Shown here one piece after another: positions 49,863 through 57,994 of a stretch of DNA of 64,000 nt; the stretch's first letter is position 1; each line of letters begins with the position of its first letter. Source of the stretch: DATAXI01 sp963756185. GTDB taxonomy: Bacteria > Verrucomicrobiota > Verrucomicrobiia > Chthoniobacterales > Chthoniobacteraceae. The position numbers and the translations under genes are program-made. The notes beneath the pieces are model-generated. The model was given only the letters and a program-made list of their open reading frames with translations, was not told where the DNA came from and did no database searches. The stretch spans positions 682,001 through 746,000 of the forward strand of contig CAVWMS010000001.1 in NCBI GenBank assembly GCA_963756185.1, read 5' to 3'.

Positions 49863-51473
49863 ATGTTTCACTTTTTCGAGCGAAAGCGGCTCGTCCGCGA
49901 AGGGACTGGCATCCGCAAAAATCCGCCGCCGGCGCACGCACAGCGAGCTGCTGTACACGCTGGAGACGGGCCCGCGGGTGCGGGTCGCAATCTTCGTGCT
50001 CTTCTGCACGGGGCTGGCGATGCTCATCCTTACGGCTCGCGGGTGCAGTCGATCGAGAAGCTGGATGATCGCCCTGCTGATCTTTGCGACGGCGCTGGCG
50101 CAACTATGGGTCAATCACCCGGTCACTTTTGCCAGCAACTCGCGCATCACGCCTGATGTTTGGGACGATGCTGGCGCACCTGATCATCACGAAGATCATC
50201 CTCGTCCTCGGGCACAACAGGACCATCCCGGGCGAGTATGTGCCGCTGGTGCTGCCGTATGCGCTTGCGCCGCTGGTCTGCTCGGTGCTGCTGGGCAAGA
50301 AACCAGGGCCTCTACGCGGCGACGTTCGTCTCGCTCTGGGGATCGCTGATCTATTGGGGGTCCCGGGCGAGGACGGGGCGGCGTTCATTTACCTGGTGAC
50401 TGGGATTGATATGCGGCTTCGTGGCGGTCTTCGTGACGCTCCAGGTCAGGCGGCGCAGCCGGCTGGTGCGCGCGGGGTTTTTCGTGGGTCTGGCGACGTG
50501 GCTGCTCGCGATCACCTTTGGCCACATCAAATGTCGAGTGGGAAATGTTCCCGACCATGGATTGGTAGATGGTCGGCTGGCAGAGCGTGGCGGCGGTCGG
50601 CAGCGGCATCCTGACGGCGATGATCGTAAGCGGCGCGCTGCCGATCATGGAGACCATGTCCGGCCTGACGACCGATATCTCCTGGCTCGAAGCGGCGGAC
50701 CTCAATCACCCGCTGCTCAGGCGCCTGACCATCGAGGCGCCGGGCACTTACCATCACTCGCTGGTGGTGGCAAACCTCGCGGAGTCCGCAGCGGAGGTCG
50801 TCGGCGCAAATCCCACGATATGCAGGGTTTGCTCTTATTTTCACGACATTGGTAAACTTGTGAAACCGGAGTATTTCACCGAAAATATGCGCGCGGGCCG
50901 CAATCCGCACGACGAGCTGGCGCCGACGATGAGCGCGCTCATCATCATCGCCCACGTGAAGGAAGGCGTGGACCTGGCGCTCAAATACAAGCTCAACCAG
51001 CGCATCGTCGATGTCATCCAGGAGCACCATGGCACCTCCATGGTCGGTTACTTTTACCAGCGCGCCCTCCAGCAGCAGGAGGATGCGCGCCAGGGAGGCA
51101 AGATCATGAACATCCGCGAGGAGGATATCCCGGAGGTGCGCGAGGAGAGCTTCCGTTACAGCGGGCCGAAGCCGCAATCGCGGGAGTCGGGCATCATCTC
51201 GCTGGCCGACGCGGTCGAGAGCGCGTCGCGGTGCCTCGAGAAGGTGACGCCGGGCCGGCTCGAGCAACTGATCCACGACATCATCCAGCGCCGCATCATC
51301 GACGGGCAACTGGACGAGTGCGACCTGACGATGCGGGAAATCCAGGCGATCTCGGAAAATTTCGCTCACACGCTCACGAACATGCTGCACAGCCGCATCG
51401 CCTACCCGGTCGAGCGGCCAAGACCGAGACCTTCCGGGTCCCGGAAAACGCGCCGCCTGTCTCCGCGGCGTAG
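49863..51473 (+). CDS. pgpH: 7TM-HD family phosphohydrolase (PgpH/YqfF-like); at least four frameshifts
   Basis: About 535 residues when read through. Starts MFHFFERKRLVREG; hydrophobic helices (VAIFVLFCTGLAMLIL; MIALLIFATALAQLWV; GEYVPLVLPYALAPLVCSVL) and then the HD phosphohydrolase domain in a clean frame from 50569: TYHHSLVVANLAESAAEVVG, SYFHDIGKLVKPEYF and DLALKYKLNQRIVDVIQEHH with the metal-binding His and Asp. Hydrolyses c-di-AMP by family. Frames change near 49905, 50150, 50300, 50400 and 50560. The extracellular sensing domain (~250 residues) usual between helix 1 and 2 seems to be missing. Confidence 0.8.
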
Positions 51474-51477
51474 GGCG

Positions 51478-51934
51478 ATGGCCGAGGGCCCGCGCCATCC
51501 AGGTCCACAATCGCCAGCGCGCGATCCGTTTCGATCTGGCGTCGCTGCGGCGATTCGCCCGCGCGGCGCTGGCGCAGTGCGAGGCGGCGGGAATCGTGCC
51601 GGGCGCGCCGCTCGAAACGCTCGCGGAAATCGAGGTAAGCATCGTATCGGACCGGGCAATCGCGCGGGCGCACCGGCAATTCATGAAGATCGCCGGCGCC
51701 ACGGATGTGCTGACCTTCGAGCACGGAGAGATCGTGATCGGCGCGGGGGTAGCCCAACGGCAGGCGCTCGAGTACGGGCAGCGGATCGAGGAGGAGATCG
51801 GCCTCTATATCATCCACGGAATCCTGCACCTGAACGGCCACGACGACATGGCCGAGCCGGCGGCAACCCGCATGAAGGCCGCGCAATCGGAGATATTGCG
51901 GCGGGCGCTGGGGAGATTGGAGAGCGAGGATTAG
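51478..51934 (+). CDS. ybeY: Endoribonuclease YbeY; one frameshift
   Basis: About 152 residues. ATG 51478, then a GGG run at 51486-51488 with one base too many (read as GG it gives MAEARAIQVHNRQRAIRFDL). Conserved TFEHGEIVI region (ATDVLTFEHGEIVIGA) and the metal motif HGILHLNGHDD, in which the third ligand position of HGxLHLxGxDH is Asp and a His stands two positions earlier. Acts in rRNA maturation and quality control by family. Third gene of the phoH-pgpH-ybeY cluster. Confidence 0.85.
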
Positions 51935-52072
51935 ACCAGTTCTCGTTTACTCTGCCGCACCGATATGCGAGCCAGCCTTGCAGCCATGGGCCGCTGGCCC
52001 ATGCGGGGAGGCGCTTCCAACGTCAGATTGACCCGAAACTGCTCCAGACCAGTTCTCGTTTACTCTGCCGCA
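51933..52072. repeat. 27-base direct repeat in intergenic gap
   Basis: AGACCAGTTCTCGTTTACTC... occurs at 51933-51959 and identically at 52046-52072, 113 bases apart. The ~300-base gap after ybeY also contains GAAACCAGTTGCGGCAAATC near 52173, a weaker third match, and short mirror-like GC-rich repeats. No gene is seen. Confidence 0.6.
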
Positions 52073-52239
52073 AATTCGCTGGGGCCAACGGCCCCTCATT
52101 CAACAGCCCAGCCGCAGTTGCGCAGGCAACTGGGGCTGGGTCGCCCTGCCCGTAGACGCCAAGCGCCATCGGCGCGAAACCAGTTGCGGCAAATCAGATA
52201 GAAGACGCTGCAGGGTCCGCAGCTTGGCGCAGATTATTA

Positions 52240-54192
52240 TTACGGCACGGCCTTCGCCTTCGCCTCGTAGTCGGCCAGTTCGTTCGTCAGCTCGTTAACG
52301 AGGCTGGTGTTGGATTGGGATTGCGCCCGCTGGAGGGCCATCTTCGCAGCTTCAATCGCTTCAGGGTAACGGCCCGCTTTCGCATACGTCTGGGCCAGGA
52401 TGTTGAGCATTCCGGCATCGTTGTGGCCGGCGCCGGACTCATCGGTATGGCGCGAAAGTTCGACCGCGCTCTGGGCATGCATAATGGCTTCGTCCACGCG
52501 GCCCGCGGAAAGGAGAGCGACGCCCAAATTACCATGCGCCTGGGCATTGTCGGGATCGAATCGCAGGAGTTCCTCCAGTTCGGCAATGGCCTCGGCATTG
52601 CGGTGCTCGATGAGCATCAAGCCGGCGAGGTTGCCCATCGCTTCGACGCTGGCGGGCCGTATTTGCAACTCGGCGCGGTAGTGGAATTCGGCCTCGCGGT
52701 AATCGGCAAGCGCATCGTCATAATGGGCGGCTGCCTGCGCGGCACGGCCGCGGCTCACGAGCAGATCGGCCAGATTGAAGTGGGCGATCCACGCCGCTGG
52801 ATTTTCCGCCAGCGTGGCCCGCCAGAGAGTCTCGAGGTTGTAATAAACCCCGCATTGCACCCAGGTGAGCGTTCCGAGAACGATTAGCAGCACGGCCGAA
52901 ATGATGCGGAAAGTCGAACCGCGTGTTCCCGAGGCGATCGCGACATGAGCGGGTTTGCCCCACGGGGTCTTGCAGCCAATCAACAGGAAGCTGGCGCCGC
53001 CAAATTCACACGCGCGCGCGATGGCCGCGCCCGCGAGCGCGAGCGGACCAATGCTCGCGAGATATTGGAAATGATCCCCGACAAACGAGTAGCGGAAAAA
53101 GTAAACGTTGAAAAAACTGAGCACCGGGAAAAGCGAGACGACAAAATAGGCGTAAGCAAAAAAGACCGGCCGCAATTTCCCGTTACGCCCGACCCAAAGC
53201 AGGAAAAACACAATGAGCGCCGCGGCGAGCGGCAGGAAAGCAACCAGGTTGGTCTCCGTGCTCCATTGCGGGTAAATGAAAATCAGCGGATGCGGCCAGA
53301 TGAGTTTCCAGAGATAAAACCAGATGTCCTTCCCGGCGACGATGGCGCGCTGGGCGTAACTCTGCGACCACTCGGCGCCCAGGGCGTTATGGCCATATTT
53401 TTGCTCCCACACCGTCCACGCGCTGGCCGCCGCGGAGACCATGGCGAAAGGGGCCAGCAGAATCGCGTAACGCCAGCGCCAGCGGTGTTCCATCCACCAC
53501 GCGCACAAGCCGAGCACGACCGGCAGCATGACGGTCGAGGATTTGCTCAGGATCGCCAGCGTCGCGCACAGCAGCGCCATCGAGTAATTGCGCGCGCGCG
53601 GGAACCCGGGCGGATAATTGATGGGCGGGATCGCCTCCATTTCGTGCGAAATCCGCATCCAGCGCAGGAAAAAGAGGATCGAAAGCAGGTAAAAAAGGCA
53701 CGATTGGGTGTTCTTTTGCTCCGTAATCCACGCCGCGCTCTCGACCTGCACCGGATGGAGCGCCCAGATCGCCGCGCCCAGCCAAGCCCCGGGGATTTTC
53801 AGCCGCAGCAGCACACGCCAGAGCAGCAGCGCGCAGGCGGCGTGAAGCGCCACATCGATGCCGTGATAGGGCAGGGGATTCAACCCCCAGATGGCGTGCT
53901 GAACCCAGAAGCTGCTCAGCACCAGCGGGTAATACACCGCCTTTGCGCTCGTCCAGATGTCCCCGAAGCCCAGCGGCCCGATGATCGTCGGGTTCTGCGT
54001 CAGGTGCGAGTCATCGTCCCAGATGAACCCGGCCTGCCACACCCGGCTATAGGCCAGGAAAACGGCCGCCACCAGGATCAGCGCAGGCAGCCATGGGCGG
54101 CGCTCGGGGTAGTGAATCGTGTAGCGGGGGCTTTCAACCACAGGCGCCCCCGGGGGCAGGCCCTCAGGGTGGGAAACGTCGGATTCATCCAT
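52240..54192 (-). CDS. GT-C-like multipass membrane protein with C-terminal TPRs
   Basis: 650 residues from the ATG complementary to 54190-54192 (MDESDVSHPEG). An aspartate motif in the first periplasmic loop (FIWDDDSHLTQNP), the paralogue motif HPVQVESAAWITEQKN and about a dozen membrane helices are followed by TPRs (for example VEAMGNLAGLMLIEHRNAEA; AQAHGNLGVALLSAGRVDEA). GT-C-like arrangement of TMTC-type proteins; sugar donor unknown. Paralogue of 2-1525. Clean frame. Confidence 0.8.
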   Translation of the reverse strand: MDESDVSHPEGLPPGAPVVESPRYTIHYPERRPWLPALILVAAVFLAYSRVWQAGFIWDDDSHLTQNPTIIGPLGFGDIWTSAKAVYYPLVLSSFWVQHAIWGLNPLPYHGIDVALHAACALLLWRVLLRLKIPGAWLGAAIWALHPVQVESAAWITEQKNTQSCLFYLLSILFFLRWMRISHEMEAIPPINYPPGFPRARNYSMALLCATLAILSKSSTVMLPVVLGLCAWWMEHRWRWRYAILLAPFAMVSAAASAWTVWEQKYGHNALGAEWSQSYAQRAIVAGKDIWFYLWKLIWPHPLIFIYPQWSTETNLVAFLPLAAALIVFFLLWVGRNGKLRPVFFAYAYFVVSLFPVLSFFNVYFFRYSFVGDHFQYLASIGPLALAGAAIARACEFGGASFLLIGCKTPWGKPAHVAIASGTRGSTFRIISAVLLIVLGTLTWVQCGVYYNLETLWRATLAENPAAWIAHFNLADLLVSRGRAAQAAAHYDDALADYREAEFHYRAELQIRPASVEAMGNLAGLMLIEHRNAEAIAELEELLRFDPDNAQAHGNLGVALLSAGRVDEAIMHAQSAVELSRHTDESGAGHNDAGMLNILAQTYAKAGRYPEAIEAAKMALQRAQSQSNTSLVNELTNELADYEAKAKAVP

Positions 54193-54305
54193 GAGAATCA
54201 GGCCACTTGTACCGGCTCGCCCGCGGGACGGCAAGCAACCGGGGGGCATCGCTGCCCGCGCTTGAGTTTCGCCGGCTCCGAATTCATCTTAGAGGGACAC
54301 ATCGC

Positions 54306-54593
54306 ATGGGCAACGGAGAAACGATCACTGAAAAAGAAACCAGCACGGAAAGTGCCCTCGATATCCCGTGGAATGTGGTCGTCCACAACGACCCCGTGAA
54401 TCTCATGACCTACGTGACCATGGTCCTCCAGCGCGTCTTCGGCTACTCGAAGGATCGGGCGCAAAAACATATGCTCGAGGTCCATCACCTGGGCCGGTCC
54501 ATCGTCTGGTCCGGCGTGCGGGAACCGGCCGAGAGCTACGTCGAGCAGTTGCACGGCTACCTGCTGCTCGCCACCCTGGAGAAAGCCCAGTGA
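54306..54593 (+). CDS. clpS: ATP-dependent Clp protease adaptor ClpS
   Basis: 95 residues. Core WNVVVHNDPVNLMTYVTMVL with the N-degron-binding segment, FGYSKDRAQKHMLEVHHLG and the downstream VWSGVREPAESYVEQLH. Delivers N-degron substrates to ClpAP. The N-terminal 20 residues are the flexible tail. Stop overlaps the next start (GTGA). Confidence 0.92.
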   Translation: MGNGETITEKETSTESALDIPWNVVVHNDPVNLMTYVTMVLQRVFGYSKDRAQKHMLEVHHLGRSIVWSGVREPAESYVEQLHGYLLLATLEKAQ

Positions 54594-55108
54594 CCGTGGA
54601 AGTAACCCGTACCGGAGACGGATTGCGGCTGGCGCGGCTCGATTTGTTTTTCGTCGAGCTGCTGCGCCAAATCCCCGTCAGCGCCGAGCCCGGCGACAGC
54701 GAGGCCGCCCGCGACCGCATCTACCCGGCGGGCACGGGCGATCCCGGCTCGAACGACGAATGGCGCGAGCTGGTCCACCCGGAGCTCAAGAAACTCTTCG
54801 CCAGCGCCAGCGAGCTCGTACGCGACGACCTCGAGGATTTCGAGCAACTGGACGAAACGCAGGACAATTACGCGTTCGAGATCCCGGCGGATCATTTCGA
54901 GCAATGGCTCAACGTCCTCAACCAGGCGCGCCTCTCGCTCGCCGCCCGGTTCGGATTCGAGGAGAAGGACATGAACCAGAGCGGCCCGCGCACCATCGAG
55001 ACGGTCCGCGACCTCAGCCTTTTCCAGGTCCACTTTTACGGCTTCCTGCAAGAGTGCCTCCTGCAGGACCTCCCCGACTCCGGCGGCCAGGTTTCCGACA
55101 GCCCCTAG
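54590..55108 (+). CDS. DUF2017 family protein
   Basis: 172 residues, GTG start overlapping the clpS stop. Pattern VTVEVTRTGDGLRLARLDLF, LKKLFASASELVRDDLEDFEQ and LNQARLSLAARFGFEEKDMN fits DUF2017, which sits beside clpS in Actinobacteria as well. Acidic, soluble, role unknown; context suggests a link with ClpS-dependent proteolysis. Confidence 0.65.
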   Translation: MTVEVTRTGDGLRLARLDLFFVELLRQIPVSAEPGDSEAARDRIYPAGTGDPGSNDEWRELVHPELKKLFASASELVRDDLEDFEQLDETQDNYAFEIPADHFEQWLNVLNQARLSLAARFGFEEKDMNQSGPRTIETVRDLSLFQVHFYGFLQECLLQDLPDSGGQVSDSP

Positions 55109-55387
55109 AACTCATCTCATAAACATCGGCGTGGCCTGAAAAGCCGCGCGAAGCGCATGAACCCGAAGGGTTCAAAGAGCGGTAGCCGGGGGTCGAGTCC
55201 TGAGCCGAAGGTCCTGAGCCTGCCGAAGGGCCTGTCGAAGGACGACACCCCCGGTACCGTCAAAAACGCGCCACGACCCCGGAGGGGTCGCAGAACCAGG
55301 AATTCCGGGCTCATGAGATGGATTGCAGCGCGCAAAAGGCGCTTGCGGCCTCCGGCGCGCGAGGGTAAAGGTTTCGTTCCTCAATTT
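55109..55387. other. Intergenic gap with hairpins before tRNA-Leu
   Basis: 279 bases. GAACCC-GAA-GGGTTC (55159-55173) and CGACCCC-GGA-GGGGTCG (55274-55290) are clear hairpins; CCTGAGCCTGCCGAAGGGCC is a widely seen intergenic repeat-type string. The tRNA follows. No gene. Confidence 0.5.
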
Positions 55388-55469
55388 GCTCGGGTGGTGA
55401 AACTGGCAGACACGTACGTTTGAGGGGCGTATGCCGCAAGGCGTGCGGGTTCAAGTCCCGCCCCGAGCA
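55388..55469 (+). tRNA. tRNA-Leu (anticodon GAG)
   Basis: Acceptor stem GCTCGGG/CCCGAGC with discriminator A at 55469; anticodon stem TACGT/GCGTA with loop TTGAGGG gives anticodon GAG (Leu); class II variable arm TGCC-GCAA-GGCG; T-arm GCGGG-TTCAAGT-CCCGC. CCA is not encoded. Only tRNA in the window; it marks the left side of an accessory region. Confidence 0.9.
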
Positions 55470-55595
55470 TTTACCCGCCTCACTGCCCCGCGCCGCGGGG
55501 CTGTGGGCGCGGTTTACCCGCTTTCCTTATTCTCCCCCCAACCCCTCCATCCCCGCCCGTCCTCCCCCGTCCCAAAATCGAACACCCCCCCCCAA

Positions 55596-55814
55596 ATGTT
55601 CTTCTACACCTACGTTCTGCGATGCGCCGACGGGCAGCTCTACGTTGGGTCCACCAATAACCTCAAGCGACGCCTCAGCGAGCACCAATCCGGCCGCGTC
55701 CCCGCAACCTCAAACCGGCAACCGGCGCAACTGGAGTACTACGAAGCCTGCCGCAACGAAGCAAGCGCCCGCCTCCGCGAAAAGCAGTTGAACCCGTGCG
55801 AACTGCTTTTCTAA
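55596..55814 (+). CDS. GIY-YIG domain nuclease-like protein, C-terminus probably replaced
   Basis: 72 residues from ATG 55596. GIY-YIG core FYTYVLRCADGQLYVGSTNN (Y..Y pair with G-S-T), then LKRRLSEHQSG and ARLREKQL. Stand-alone UvrC-family members normally continue with ~10-15 more residues after REKQL; here the frame ends in NPCELLF. The opposite strand at this point enters the truncated DUF4238 gene, so the end is probably a recombination joint. Confidence 0.7.
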   Translation: MFFYTYVLRCADGQLYVGSTNNLKRRLSEHQSGRVPATSNRQPAQLEYYEACRNEASARLREKQLNPCELLF

Positions 55815-56006
55815 GAAAGGCGGATCCACATTTGTGCCGCTGAATTCGGGCAGCGTGTAGAACTGTCTCTCAGCCGCAAGCGCCATCGGACCCGCAGCGA
55901 AGACCTTACCTGCAACCTTATCGAACGTGCGCACCTGACCTCGCTCGTTCGCAAATCGTGCCAAGTGAAATCTTGGCACATAATGATGCAATTTTGGGAT
56001 GCACAT
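55795..56006 (-). pseudogene. DUF4238 gene fragment (N-terminus only)
   Basis: Starts MCIPKLHHYVPRFHLARFAN, the opening of DUF4238 (HHYVPxFxLxxFA), and continues GQVRTFDKVAGKVFAAGPMA and FYTLPEFSGTNVDPPFLEKQ for ~70 residues. After that the frame is antisense of the GIY-YIG gene, so the remaining ~200 residues of the family are missing. It follows the DUF488 gene by 23 bases and was probably the last gene of that operon. Confidence 0.65.
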
Positions 56007-56029
56007 TATCGGGCGGCGTGTTCAGTAAT

Positions 56030-56467
56030 TCACACGAGATGGTTGATGTCGAGGTCCCCCCAGTGCTGCTGCAAGTATTCAGCTACCAATCGTCGGTGAC
56101 AGTAATGCGGTTTGTCTTCGCTGCACAAGAGGCAACCTTGGGAAATTACATCCTTAGGAAGGCGGTCCTCAATGTGCCTCTTGCTCATCAAGTCAAGAAA
56201 TCGACCCTCATAGGTTCTCCAATCGCCCTTCAGCTTTTTGTATTCGTCGAGCATCTCCTGCGTTGGCGCGAGGTCGGGCACATGCACGTAATCCATCCCG
56301 CAGACTTCCTTGAGGAAAAATGCGAGGTCGTCCCGCTTCGTGAATCCGGCGAGTTGCGACACGTTGTTGAGCCGCACATCCACGACCCGCTCGGCCCCGG
56401 ACTTGCGGAGCGTGTCGAAGAATTGCCGCGCCGACTTTTTGGTGAATCCGATGGTGAAAACTTTCAT
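56030..56467 (-). CDS. DUF488 family protein (second copy)
   Basis: 145 residues. DUF488 pattern: VVDVRLNNVSQLAGFTKRDD, MDYVHVPDLAPTQEML and the Cys motif GCLLCSEDKPHYCHRRLVAE. The two Cys and the CHR are conserved across the family and look like a catalytic or binding centre; function is not known. Start overlaps the stop of the first copy. The two copies differ widely and so are not a recent duplication. Confidence 0.85.
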   Translation of the reverse strand: MKVFTIGFTKKSARQFFDTLRKSGAERVVDVRLNNVSQLAGFTKRDDLAFFLKEVCGMDYVHVPDLAPTQEMLDEYKKLKGDWRTYEGRFLDLMSKRHIEDRLPKDVISQGCLLCSEDKPHYCHRRLVAEYLQQHWGDLDINHLV

Positions 56468-57090
56468 GGTAAATCCTCCCGGAGTGTCCTCGCCGGCTGG
56501 GCCTCATCCACATAGGCGACCTGTTGCTCCTGGCGCGCCAGAGCCTCGGAAATCAGTTCCTCCTTGGAGCGAAATAAGTCCGCCTTTGGAAGACCGGTCA
56601 CATCGAGCAACCGCTCCATCGCGGCTTCGTGCGTTTCGAGGTGGCCGTCGGCGTGGATATGCAACACCGGCTGGCCGCTCGCGAGCAGCGCCTTCGCCAC
56701 GAGCAGCGTCCGGTGGCACTCCAGCGGTTCCTTCTCCGCGCACATCAGGGCCACGCGGTAGCGGGCGGCGCCTTGCAGCACCCGGTCCAGCCCGCTTTGG
56801 AAAAGAGCCGTCTGCGCCAGCCGCCCGTACTGAACGCGGCCATCGAGATAGCAGGAACGGTCCTCGGAACGGGCGCCGAGTTCCTTGCCCAGAAAGACAT
56901 ACCGGATGCCGCTCGCCCTGAGAAACTGCTTCAGCGGCTCACGGTTGAACTGCGGATTCAAGCGGCTGAACGGCGATGAGCGTACGTCCGCCAACGCCTC
57001 GACGCCATGCTGGCGGAGCAATGCGAGGAACGCCTCGGCACTATGCGTCGAGTGGCCTATCGTGAAGACGACGTTTCCGGTCACACTCAT
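56464..57090 (-). CDS. DUF488 family protein (first copy)
   Basis: 208 residues. ALADVRSSPFSRLNPQFNRE, YVFLGKELGARSEDRSCYLD and VALMCAEKEPLECHRTLLVA are the DUF488 signatures, with longer C-terminus than the second copy (ADGHLETHEAAMERLLDVTG). ATG overlaps the stop of the dual-OB gene (ATGA). Coupled expression with neighbours supports a joint function; the family function is unknown, and association with defence genes is inferred from the MTase remnant upstream. Confidence 0.85.
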   Translation of the reverse strand: MSVTGNVVFTIGHSTHSAEAFLALLRQHGVEALADVRSSPFSRLNPQFNREPLKQFLRASGIRYVFLGKELGARSEDRSCYLDGRVQYGRLAQTALFQSGLDRVLQGAARYRVALMCAEKEPLECHRTLLVAKALLASGQPVLHIHADGHLETHEAAMERLLDVTGLPKADLFRSKEELISEALARQEQQVAYVDEAQPARTLREDLP

Positions 57091-57809
57091 CTTGTTTCAG
57101 TCTGCGCCCGTTCGATGATGGCGGCAACCAGCTTGTAGGCATAACCCTCGAATGGTTCGCCAAGGCTGACGCAGAGGCAGCACTCGCCTAGGTCGTAATA
57201 CCCCTCGGCCATCTTGCGATACCGGTCCTCATAAACAGCGTCCGTGACACGCAGTCGGTATTGGGTCCCCTCGTGAGCAAACTCCACCTCCACCCGCTTC
57301 TTTTGGTTCCTAAATTGTGCACCTGGCCGAAGAATCTCAAGCCGCGCGCCAGCAACACGGATTAGCCGCAGGGAATCGCGCAGTTGTTCCGCCTGGGCCA
57401 GAGCGACCCTATTATTCTTGCCACTAAAGCTGCTCTGCCCGTTGACCCAGAGCGGCCCGGCTGGCCCTACAAACGCTTGAAGCCCGGCCCAGTCCACGCG
57501 ACTGGTCCTCCGCCAGTAGAAGTTCGTATCCAGCAGCCAGTTCTCCTGCTGGAAAAGATGGGGGCGGGCTTCGACGAGAGGCACGGCCACCACATCAAGC
57601 ACACGCGGGTCACTCCCCTCCTCGTAGTGGCGTTCCTCCCACGAAACTTCCTGATGTTCGCGGTCGCTGACGGGACGAATCCACGCTCCCGGCTGATTGT
57701 TCACGATTTGTCGTCCGGCAATGCAGCGGCCGCTGAGCTTGCGCGAGTTGGCCAGGCACAGGATGCGTTTCACCTCATTCGGCTGCTGGGTCTCGGGGTT
57801 GTCTGCCAT
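57087..57809 (-). CDS. Probable dual-OB domain protein
   Basis: 240 residues. Starts MADNPETQQPNEVKRILCLA and has two beta-rich halves (GRQIVNNQPGAWIRPVSDRE; EFAHEGTQYRLRVTDAVYED) matching what is annotated as dual OB domain proteins. OB folds bind nucleic acids. It lies two bases downstream of the methyltransferase-tail gene and overlaps the DUF488 gene, indicating one operon. The family name is from memory, so confidence is moderate. Confidence 0.5.
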   Translation of the reverse strand: MADNPETQQPNEVKRILCLANSRKLSGRCIAGRQIVNNQPGAWIRPVSDREHQEVSWEERHYEEGSDPRVLDVVAVPLVEARPHLFQQENWLLDTNFYWRRTSRVDWAGLQAFVGPAGPLWVNGQSSFSGKNNRVALAQAEQLRDSLRLIRVAGARLEILRPGAQFRNQKKRVEVEFAHEGTQYRLRVTDAVYEDRYRKMAEGYYDLGECCLCVSLGEPFEGYAYKLVAAIIERAQTETR

Positions 57810-57811
57810 GA

Positions 57812-57994
57812 TTATTCCTCCTCCTCTCCTGCGTCGCGGCCGAGGCGATACTCGGCGTCGTAGTTCACGATGAGATCCAGTTCCTCCTCCGCAAGGCCAT
57901 AGCGCACCTCGTCGTCCTTACGGAACCAGTCGCAGTCGTTGAAGGGCGGGTTGGCCGAAGAGTCTTCTGTTCCATTCGACTTGGAGCGTACCAT
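57812..57994 (-). CDS. C-terminal remnant resembling DNA methyltransferase tail (60 residues)
   Basis: MVRSKSNGTEDSSANPPFND then DWFRKDDEVRYGLAEEELDL and NYDAEYRLGRDAGEEEE. The string LAEEELDLIVNYDAEYRLG closely resembles the conserved end (LTEEELDFIINYDIKYRMG) that I know from class I DNA methyltransferases of Eco57I type. Upstream in the same frame is an immediate stop (TGA), so the body of that protein is lost. It is either a translated fragment or a decayed gene. First gene of the operon. Confidence 0.5.
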   Translation of the reverse strand: MVRSKSNGTEDSSANPPFNDCDWFRKDDEVRYGLAEEELDLIVNYDAEYRLGRDAGEEEE

